DNA of 5,843 bases, from the NCBI GenBank assembly GCA_030593645.1, contig JAUVGT010000317.1, forward strand, positions 1 through 5,843, in the 5' to 3' direction. The notes under the pieces were generated by a model. It was given only the letters and a program-made list of their open reading frames with translations. It was not told the origin of the DNA and made no database searches. Positions 1-5,568 of the stretch are shown one piece after another; position 1 is the first letter of the stretch, and the number at the start of each line of letters is the position of its first letter. This DNA comes from Deltaproteobacteria bacterium (lineage in GTDB: Bacteria > Desulfobacterota > Desulfobacteria > Desulfobacterales > JAUVGT01). The translations under genes and the position numbers were made by a program.

Positions 1-3
1 CCC

Positions 4-28
4 AGGTGTGTATCCCAGACAGGCACCT
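4..28. repeat. Imperfect hairpin, possible REP-like intergenic repeat
   Basis: The outer arms AGGTG and CACCT pair perfectly. The inner part pairs partly (T-G wobble, T-A, T-A, C-G) around a CCA loop. It lies just downstream of the lipoprotein stop in sequence GC-richer than the flanking AT-rich DNA. It has no T-tract directly after it on the minus strand, so it is not a typical intrinsic terminator. The GGTGCCTGTC core on the minus strand reminds me of short dispersed extragenic palindromes. That likeness is from memory and copy number cannot be judged from one copy. The window edge may cut a larger element. Confidence 0.25.
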
Positions 29-52
29 TTGGACTCGGACATTCACCATTTT

Positions 53-643
53 TTAGAAACCATCTTCTGGTTTAAGAGAAGGCTGATTCTCTTTGGGTTT
101 CTGTTTCCATTTTTCATAATACCTGACCCTCATGCCCTCAACATTACGAGCATGCTTTTCCGCCCATTGACGTGAAGATTCAGTATTCTCTGTAAATATG
201 CAGGCTTTTTTCCATGATTCCAGGTTTGAAAGGTTTACCTGATTTTTTTGAACGGGTGTCAGTGAAAAGCGGGCTTTATTCCACCCCATACGCGGAGTTA
301 CCAGGGCATAATACGTTTTGCCTGCTGTCAAATCGGCTTTCATAAAGTCGGCACTTTCGCCGATAACCATAAACAGATGTTCACCGGGATTGGTGATATA
401 GGCAACTTTTTTCTTGGCCGATACAATTCCAACCAGTTTGTTTTCATTCCCAATAATATCATATGCAACCGACTGAACAGCAAATCCCAGGGTTTGAGGA
501 CGCATAAAAATAACAACGGCCTTATCCGCTAATGGTTCATATGAAGCGTCATCCGCCGGTTTCATCAGCCTTGTTGAACCCGCACAACCCACTAATAAAA
601 AAACTGTGATTAAAAGACTAAAAAATAAAATATTTTTTTTCAT
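53..643 (-). CDS. DUF2846-like outer-membrane lipoprotein
   Basis: A 196-residue predicted lipoprotein. Residues 1-19 form a signal peptide (MKKN, then a hydrophobic run) ending in the lipobox LVGC, with Cys20 as the lipidated residue. Residue +2 is Ala rather than Asp, which by the usual Lol rule sends it to the outer membrane. Residues about 40-130 resemble DUF2846: an opening strand AVVIFMRP, a strand pair around KLVGIVSAKKKVAYI, then NPGEHLFMV and a closing LTAGKTYYALV. Proteins with this domain are mostly lipoproteins of unknown function. The C-terminal third is charged and Trp/Lys-rich, ending in a Pro/Lys/Glu-rich tail. The ATG is supported by a strong GGGAGGAG site about six bases upstream. 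The gene follows the transporter operon on the same strand but is separated by 138 bp and a likely terminator, so co-function is not established. The family call is by eye; the lipoprotein call is firm. Confidence 0.85.
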   Translation of the reverse strand: MKKNILFFSLLITVFLLVGCAGSTRLMKPADDASYEPLADKAVVIFMRPQTLGFAVQSVAYDIIGNENKLVGIVSAKKKVAYITNPGEHLFMVIGESADFMKADLTAGKTYYALVTPRMGWNKARFSLTPVQKNQVNLSNLESWKKACIFTENTESSRQWAEKHARNVEGMRVRYYEKWKQKPKENQPSLKPEDGF

Positions 644-662
644 TTTTTCTCCTCCCGGTTAT

Positions 663-698
663 GTTTTATCAAATAAAACCTGGTCCTGAGGGCCAGGT
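663..698 (-). terminator. Probable Rho-independent terminator after the adaptor gene
   Basis: On the minus strand, ACCTGGCCC and GGACCAGGT form a 9-bp stem (698-678) with a TCA loop and one C-A mismatch, followed by TTTATTT. This is the layout of an intrinsic terminator about 80 bp past the adaptor stop. A second perfect hairpin, GTTTTAT-CAA-ATAAAAC (663-679), overlaps its foot by two bases, so the two are mutually exclusive. The lipoprotein start is only 20 bp further on. Either the lipoprotein is expressed by readthrough or its own promoter lies upstream of the hairpin. A TATTAT at 709-704 could be a -10 box, but I see no good -35 for it. Confidence 0.55.
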
Positions 699-735
699 CA
701 GAGATAATACAAAATGTCTTGTGATATCGTTACGC

Positions 736-754
736 CGCCGTCAAAGCTATGGCG
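736..754. repeat. GC-rich short hairpin in intergenic region
   Basis: CGCCGT (736-741) pairs with ATGGCG (749-754), with one G-T wobble, around the loop CAAAGCT. It lies in a GC-rich patch (about 728-778) that stands out from the AT-rich surroundings between the adaptor and lipoprotein genes. There is no T-tract on either strand, so it is not a usual terminator. Palindromes of the form CGCCATAGCTTTGACGGCG resemble short dispersed repeats I associate with many bacterial intergenic regions. One copy alone cannot show that it is repeated. Confidence 0.35.
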
Positions 755-781
755 AGACAGGTCTAAGCCCTTTCCGGATAT

Positions 782-1885
782 TTATTTGACCACACTGTTC
801 CAGACTTTAATCTTTTCATTTTCAGTCAAACCGGATTTTATTTCAATATTAATTCCATCGGAGAGACCGGTTTCAATATATCGTTTTTCATAGTGATTTG
901 GATTTGCCTCAATTTCAACAAAAATCTTTTCCCCTTCAAACTGAAGAAGGCTTTCATTTAATGCAAGCACTTTATTTTTTCTGTCTAACACAATATCAGC
1001 ATTCGCGCTGAAACCCGCGCGAAGGAAATATTTTTTATTCAGTTTAAGTTTTGCCCTTATTTCAAATTTTGTAGTACTGTTTTCCACAATACCTTTAGGA
1101 GAGATGTATTCAAGCTTAGCGTCGAATATTTCATCTTCGATCGCACCAATTGATAGGATCAGATCCATACCCAGCTTGATTTTACCCACTTCTGATTCAT
1201 CAACTTTACCATTAAATATCATATCTTTCATGTCCGCCACAACAGCAATCGTGGTCCCGGCGTTGAATGTGTTGGTTTCAATTACAGAAATCCCTTCTTT
1301 TACCGGTACTTCCAGAATCGTTCCATTGATTGTGGATCGAATCAGTGTGTTTGTATTCTGATTCGATTTCTGAGTCATGCCATCTCTGATTAGCTGCAGG
1401 TTTTTTTCTGCTGATTCATATTCTTCTCTGGCAGTATGGTATAAGAGTTCATATTCAAGGAATTTTGATTCAGAGATTATTTTTTTATCAAACAACCCTT
1501 TTTGCCTGATATATGTTTTTTTTGCGTCATTAAGGTTTATTTTGCTCTTTTTAAATCTTGATTCAGCGTTATTGAGTTTAATCATATCCGGGATTATTTT
1601 TATTTTTGCGATCAGGCCGTCTTTTTCAATGAGATCACCGGGTTCAACATAGATTTTCTCAATAATTCCGGATATACGTGGCTTTATAGTGATTTCCTTT
1701 CTCGGAACGACAGAACCGGTTGCAACCGTCTTTTTAATAATATCGGTGACTATAGGCTGTTTTGTCTGATAGACAATCGGTTTTTTTCTGGATTTAGTGT
1801 AGAGAAAAACAATTGTTCCGATAAAGACAAAAAGTATGATTATGGCTGCTATGAGTTTGATTGTAATTTTCAATTTTTTATTCAT
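782..1885 (-). CDS. MacA/HlyD-family periplasmic adaptor (membrane fusion protein) of an ABC efflux system
   Basis: A 367-residue adaptor that would link the inner-membrane ABC permease to an outer-membrane channel. Residues about 7-30 are one N-terminal membrane anchor with no lipobox. Residues about 55-95 are the first half of a biotinyl-lipoyl-like domain (ATGSVVPRKEITIKPRISG, then IYVEPGD). Residues about 100-170 form an alpha-helical hairpin. Near its tip is R127-QKG-L131-FDKKII-S138, an exact match to the RxxxLxxxxxxS motif known from AcrA, MacA and HlyD for contact with TolC-type channels. Residues about 180-215 are the second lipoyl half (STINGTILEVPVKEG). Beta-barrel and membrane-proximal domains follow. 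The length is typical of MacA. The start codon overlaps the permease 2 stop by 8 bp (ATGAATAA), implying translational coupling; the upstream ribosome site is weak (GATAAGAA). The family call is firm. The substrate cannot be read from the sequence, and no TolC gene is present. Confidence 0.92.
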   Translation of the reverse strand: MNKKLKITIKLIAAIIILFVFIGTIVFLYTKSRKKPIVYQTKQPIVTDIIKKTVATGSVVPRKEITIKPRISGIIEKIYVEPGDLIEKDGLIAKIKIIPDMIKLNNAESRFKKSKINLNDAKKTYIRQKGLFDKKIISESKFLEYELLYHTAREEYESAEKNLQLIRDGMTQKSNQNTNTLIRSTINGTILEVPVKEGISVIETNTFNAGTTIAVVADMKDMIFNGKVDESEVGKIKLGMDLILSIGAIEDEIFDAKLEYISPKGIVENSTTKFEIRAKLKLNKKYFLRAGFSANADIVLDRKNKVLALNESLLQFEGEKIFVEIEANPNHYEKRYIETGLSDGINIEIKSGLTENEKIKVWNSVVK

Positions 1886-3143
1886 TTCTTATCGCTTCAA
1901 CCGGTTTGATCTCCACAGCCCTTTTCGCGGGAATAAGACCTGCCAATACACCGAATAGAACCAGTATGAAAAGTGCAAACACACCGGTATTGAAATCGAT
2001 AAATGGATTTTTGAACATTATTGATTCATTATTCAGAAGGTTTAATTGATATGAAACGGTTTCAATCAATACTACACCGGCAACAAGGCCGATATATCCG
2101 GAAAATAAAGTTAGCAGCAGGGCCTCCAGGATAATCTGTGAGATAATGTGCATGGGGGTGGCACCAATTGCACGCTTTATGCCGATTTCCCTGGTCCTTT
2201 CCTTTACTACTACAAGCATAATATTGCTGACTCCGATGATGCCAGCTATCAGAGTGAGGGTGCCTACAAACCAGAACAATAGATTAATACCTCTGAACAG
2301 CCCTGTTAATTTTTTATATTCTTTTTCAGCGTTCCAACGTCCAAATGCGAGCTCGTCATCCGGGGCGACATGATGACGCTTTGTGAGAACTGCGATTACT
2401 TTTTTTTCAAGAATTGAAGCAGCGACATTTTTTACGGGAGTCATTGAAAACCATCTGACTTTATTGCTAAAATTAAATGCTTGTGAGAATGTGGTAAATG
2501 GAATAAATACAGATTGTGTCTCTTCTTCGGCGTTATCTCCTGTATTCTTTGTTTTGAAAACCCCGATGACTTTAAACCAGACTCACTGGATCAGAATATG
2601 TTTTCCTATGGGGTTTTCATTCTCGCTGAAAAGTAGCTTATATACTCTTTTCCCAACAACTGCAACCTTTCTCCTTTCTCGCAGATCAAGATTGTTAATA
2701 AATCTACCCATGATTATATCCATTAACTGGATATGCAAAATATCAGGGTAATCAACATATATATAAAACGAATGGCTTTTTTCTTTTCTGGTAACTGTTC
2801 TAGTACCTTGAAATCCTCCCAGCTGGTTCCTGGGAGCCAGGCGATCTAACTCAGGGATGCTCGATTTGAGCGCTTCAATATCACCTGTGTTCAGGCCGAT
2901 CCATCTGCCCGCCGGTAATCCTTTATAAGGTTTTGTTGCGTTTCGCCCCCAAACAAAAACACTATTGACAGCAAGAGAGTCAAATTCTTTCATTACAGCG
3001 TTCTTTAGTCCATTACCAGCACCGAGCATAATGATCAGAATAAAAACACCCCAGAATACACCGAATGCCGTTAAAAAAGAACGAAGACGGTTACCCCTTA
3101 CGGTAATAATTATTTCCTGCCAGTGATCCTTGTCAAATATCAT
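1878..3143 (-). pseudogene. MacB/FtsX-family ABC permease (permease 2), interrupted by one in-frame TGA
   Basis: A 421-codon frame with one internal stop, TGA at codon 187 (2585-2583). All other codons from ATG 3143 to TAA 1880-1878 are open and in one frame. The N-terminal part has TM1 (about residues 23-43, FLTAFGVFWGVFILIIMLGAG) and the start of the periplasmic MacB core. After the TGA the sequence reads VWFKVIGVF and continues through the periplasmic domain. The C-terminal part has three membrane segments with the family motif NIMLVVVKERTREIGIKRAIGAT and ends in LIPAKRAVEIKPVEAIRNE. Against permease 1, IQ*VWFKVIGVF aligns with IKGTPFKVVGVF, so the stop sits on Gly183 of the sister. Without readthrough the product is a 186-residue TM1 fragment. 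An in-frame ATG at 2444 (codon 234) could yield a 188-residue C-terminal piece, but it has no clear ribosome site. The normal start has AGGA about nine bases upstream. A base-call error would restore a normal gene. Confidence 0.85.
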
Positions 3144-3239
3144 TATGAATTCCTAAAAAAAGTTTATACTCTTCAGGCGGACTCAATGAATTGAATGGTG
3201 TTAGCAGCTTCTATCCGATTCACACCGGACCTGGATTTT

Positions 3240-4475
3240 TTACTCTTCCATCAATGCATCTACTGGTTTTATCCCGGCCGCTTTTCGTGCCGGTATAAAA
3301 CCGGCCAGAACACCTGCAGAACCAAGTATTATGATTGCACCCAATGCGACTTCGATATTAACATGAGGATTACTGAAAAAATCTACCGGGGGCATCCAGG
3401 TCGCCACCGTTTCGATCAGAAAAACACCGGCAACCAAACCGACATAACCTGAGAATATGGTAATTAATATTGATTCAATAAGAACAAGGCTGATTATGGA
3501 TAAAGGTGTCGCACCGAGAGCTTTTCGAATCCCGATTTCCCTGGTTCTTTCCTTAACGGTTATCAGCATGATATTACTTATACCGACTATGCCGGCAATG
3601 ATAGTACCAATGCCTATAATCCAGATAAATATCCTGATCCCGGCAAACAGGTTTATGTATTTTTTAAATTGTTCCAGGTTATTACGGATATAAATTGCCT
3701 TTTTATCTTCAGGTAAAAAATTGTGGCGTTTTGCAAGTCTTTCTCGCACAAATTTTTCAATCTTAAGACTTTCACTAACCGTGGCATTCCCTGTTGTAAA
3801 CATGAGCAACTGCATTTTGTTTTCACCGCCAAAAATTTTTCTGGCTGTGGAAATCGGCAGATAGACCATACTCAGATGCCTTTCACTGGATTCATCTGTA
3901 AAAACGCCAACGACCTTGAATGGTGTCCCTTTGATAATAATATATTTCCCGATAGCGGATTCTTTTTTAAAGAGAAGCTCTTTCACATGAATCCCAATGG
4001 CAGCAACTTTCCGGAACATCTTAATATCAATATCATTAATTAATCGGCCATTAATGAGTATCGTTCTTTCAAGGTAACGATGATCAGGATGAGAAGAAAT
4101 AACTTGAAATGATCCGGATTCGTTTTTATATGCAACTGAATTGGATCTTCCCAAATAGTAGCTGCCTGTGATGTGATCCACGTGCCTCAATGAATTTTTT
4201 AATTCATTGTAATCATCATCAACAAATGTGATCAATCTGCCGGGTTTCATTCCTTTATAAGGTAGACTTGTATAACTCCTCCATACCATAATGCTATTTG
4301 TTGCTTTGCTTTTGAATTCATTTTTTACACCATTTTCAATACCTGTACCTGCCCCCAGCAGGAGAATCAGCATAAATATACCCCATGATACGCTAAACCC
4401 GGTAAGAAACGTTCTGAGTTTGTTTTTTTTTATGGAGCTGAATATTTCCTGCAGACTATCAAAATCAATTTTCAT
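3240..4475 (-). CDS. MacB/FtsX-family ABC transporter permease (permease 1)
   Basis: A 411-residue inner-membrane permease with the four-helix MacB/LolCE topology. TM1 is at about 22-42. A large periplasmic MacB-type core domain follows (about 45-275) and includes IGKYIIIKGTPFKVVGVF (about 175-192). TM2 is at about 281-306, TM3 at 329-356 and TM4 at 374-394. The hallmark NIMLITVKERTREIGIRKALGAT is at 301-323, and the C-terminus ends in the usual FIPARKAAGIKPVDAL. Unlike classical MacB, no ATPase domain is fused: the ATPase is the gene just upstream, 23 bp away. The ATG has GGAG about six bases upstream. Proteins of this type do not form a through-membrane pore. They pass ATP-driven movement to the periplasmic domain (mechanotransmission), which pushes substrate through the adaptor and outer-membrane channel. 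It could act as a homodimer or pair with permease 2. The gene is intact, and the family assignment is firm. Confidence 0.93.
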   Translation of the reverse strand: MKIDFDSLQEIFSSIKKNKLRTFLTGFSVSWGIFMLILLLGAGTGIENGVKNEFKSKATNSIMVWRSYTSLPYKGMKPGRLITFVDDDYNELKNSLRHVDHITGSYYLGRSNSVAYKNESGSFQVISSHPDHRYLERTILINGRLINDIDIKMFRKVAAIGIHVKELLFKKESAIGKYIIIKGTPFKVVGVFTDESSERHLSMVYLPISTARKIFGGENKMQLLMFTTGNATVSESLKIEKFVRERLAKRHNFLPEDKKAIYIRNNLEQFKKYINLFAGIRIFIWIIGIGTIIAGIVGISNIMLITVKERTREIGIRKALGATPLSIISLVLIESILITIFSGYVGLVAGVFLIETVATWMPPVDFFSNPHVNIEVALGAIIILGSAGVLAGFIPARKAAGIKPVDALMEE

Positions 4476-4498
4476 GACAGCTCCAAATGTTATAATTT

Positions 4499-5173
4499 CT
4501 ATGCTTCGCGACCATTTTGAATGACTCCATCTTTTATCCGGATAATTCTGTCGGTATGTGATGCAATATCATGTTCATGGGTGACGATGATAATGGTGAC
4601 CCCGGATTTGTTGATTTTTTTTAAGAGTTCCATCATGCCGTAAGATGTTTCTGTATCAAGAGCCCCGGTTGGCTCATCTGCCAGGATTACTTGTGGTTCA
4701 GAGATCATCGCACGCGCAATTGCAATTCTTTGTTGCTGTCCGCCCGATAGTTCACCGGGAAGATGATTGGCCCACTCTTTTAGATTCATTTTTTCAAGGT
4801 ATTCCAGAGCTATTTTATTTCTCTTTTTTCTTCCTGTTTTTTTGTAATAAAGGGGTAGTGCAACATTTTCCAGCGCGGTTTTAAAAGAAATAAGGTTGAA
4901 TGACTGGAACACAAAGCCAAAAAAACGACTGCGTAAATGAGCTGCTTTTGTTTCACTCATTTCAGTTATCAAGGTGTTGTTAAGGTGATATTCACCTTTA
5001 TCATAAGAATCCAGCAAGCCCATGATATTGAGCAGCGTTGATTTACCCGAGCCAGAAGATCCCATGACTGACACAAATTCACCTTTTCTGACATGCAGGT
5101 TAATCCCTTTAAGCACGTGCAGCCGGTTGCCGGCGGTTTTATAAGTTTTATGCAGATTTATTAAATGGACCAT
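4499..5173 (-). CDS. ABC transporter ATP-binding protein, MacB/LolD type
   Basis: A 224-residue nucleotide-binding subunit that powers the two permeases encoded downstream. All ABC motifs are present. Walker A is GSSGSGKST (38-46) and the Q-loop Gln is residue 90 (FVFQSFNLI). The signature is LSGGQ (142-146) and Walker B is VILADE (162-167) with catalytic Glu167. The D-loop is ALD (171-173) and the H-loop His is residue 199 (VTHEHD). The spacing and the NLISFKTALENVALPL stretch fit the LolD/MacB subfamily. I place the start at ATG 5173 because MVHLINLHKTY matches the usual family N-terminus and gives normal length. In-frame ATGs at 5206 and 5257 would add 11 or 28 residues unlike the family, and a candidate promoter overlaps that stretch. 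The ribosome site at 5173 is poor (CAGG about 15 bases upstream), so the exact start is uncertain. It is the first gene of the operon. Confidence 0.93.
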   Translation of the reverse strand: MVHLINLHKTYKTAGNRLHVLKGINLHVRKGEFVSVMGSSGSGKSTLLNIMGLLDSYDKGEYHLNNTLITEMSETKAAHLRSRFFGFVFQSFNLISFKTALENVALPLYYKKTGRKKRNKIALEYLEKMNLKEWANHLPGELSGGQQQRIAIARAMISEPQVILADEPTGALDTETSYGMMELLKKINKSGVTIIIVTHEHDIASHTDRIIRIKDGVIQNGREA

Positions 5174-5197
5174 TATGTTGTATAGTACCTGTTTCTT

Positions 5198-5226
5198 ATT
5201 GTTCATGTAAACGGAATTGCAGTCAA
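5198..5226 (-). promoter_or_regulatory. Candidate sigma-70 promoter for the transporter operon
   Basis: On the minus strand, TTGACT (5226-5221, five of six matches to the -35 consensus) is followed after exactly 17 bases by AACAAT (5203-5198, four of six matches to the -10). Transcription would begin near 5190, leaving a leader of about 20 bases before the ATPase ATG at 5173. This placement supports the shorter ATPase start. In AT-rich DNA such matches can occur by chance. Confidence 0.35.
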
Positions 5227-5541
5227 AAGCGTAATAAAATCGGTAAGCTGACCTCATAAAAAATTAATTTTACCATTTATTTGGATAATTGCAAGGATTG
5301 CTTGGAATTGAAATTTTATCCTAAGGGGTTAAATATTTTAATAAATAAATTCAATTAATTATGTATAGGTCTCAAATTTAATCAAATTGAAATAAGGAAA
5401 AAATTAATGTTTCAAAATAATTGACCGATAATATATTTCAAAGCCTTATTTCCGTTCAATTCAATAGTACCGATTTTATTCTGCGAATTTATGTAACTGA
5501 TCATCAGTATTATCTGTGATGATAGATTTATCGGAGGAAAT
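5227..5541. other. AT-rich divergent intergenic region
   Basis: This stretch lies between the leftward transporter operon and the rightward response regulator and should hold control sites for one or both. I see no credible long ORF or RNA gene. It contains a 9-bp inverted repeat, GAAATAAGG (5389-5397) and CCTTATTTC (5444-5452), separated by 46 bp. It also has GGATAA (5283-5288) facing TTATCC (5316-5321), and the 13-bp palindrome listed separately. A TTGACC at 5421-5426 has only a poor -10 partner. No sigma-54 type element with correct spacing was found. Confidence 0.5.
5496..5508. promoter_or_regulatory. 13-bp palindrome upstream of the response regulator, possible operator
   Basis: ACTGAT-C-ATCAGT is a perfect inverted repeat about a central C, 60-72 bases before the response regulator ATG. 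A shorter TATC/GATA pair follows at 5511-5524. The position suits a dimeric regulator binding site. No known regulator consensus is recognised, and one short palindrome in AT-rich DNA is weak evidence. Confidence 0.3.
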
Positions 5542-5568
5542 ATGTTTGAAAGGATATGGTATATATAA
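5542..5568 (+). CDS. Possible eight-codon leader ORF coupled to the response regulator
   Basis: ATG at 5542 encodes MFERIWYI and ends at TAA 5566-5568. It has the best ribosome site in this part of the window, GGAGG at 5533-5537, four bases upstream. Its stop overlaps the response regulator start as TAATG, a classic coupling arrangement. The regulator ATG has only AGGA 13 bases upstream, so ribosomes ending the mini-ORF could reinitiate there. The peptide has no run of a single amino acid that would suggest attenuation. Alternatively the GGAGG may simply serve the regulator gene and the mini-ORF may be chance. Confidence 0.35.
   Translation: MFERIWYI

Noticed and set aside
1104..1652. Plus-strand open frames antisense to the adaptor gene
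   Set aside because: They lie opposite a well-supported adaptor gene and show no recognisable domain and no convincing ribosome site.
2146..2751. Plus-strand open frames opposite permease 2, including one spanning the TGA region
   Set aside because: They are shadows of the permease reading frame with no family resemblance. The minus-strand homology runs on both sides of the TGA in one frame.
2583..3143. The two permease 2 halves as separate, intentional split genes
   Set aside because: They are in the same frame with 46 open codons of family-like sequence between TGA and ATG 2444, and that ATG has no ribosome site. A nonsense interruption is simpler.
3144..3239. Internal promoter between the permeases (TTCATT, 16 bp, TATAAA) and a 5-bp GGTGT/ACACC repeat
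   Set aside because: The -35 matches only three of six positions and the repeat is short with a long loop, so chance is likely in this composition.
3195..4524. Plus-strand open frames opposite permease 1
   Set aside because: These are antisense shadows; the minus strand has clear FtsX motifs and membrane segments throughout.
4645..4884. Plus-strand open frame opposite the ATPase
   Set aside because: It is antisense to the ABC signature and Walker B region and has no domain of its own.
5174..5257. Longer ATPase start at 5257 (28 extra residues) or 5206
   Set aside because: The extra residues do not resemble the family N-terminus, neither start has a ribosome site, and a candidate promoter overlaps the stretch.
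5281..5321. GGATAA...TTATCC inverted repeat with inner CAAG/CTTG as a structured RNA or sigma-54 site
   Set aside because: The inner pairings do not extend the outer stem, and the GG/GC spacing does not fit a sigma-54 promoter.
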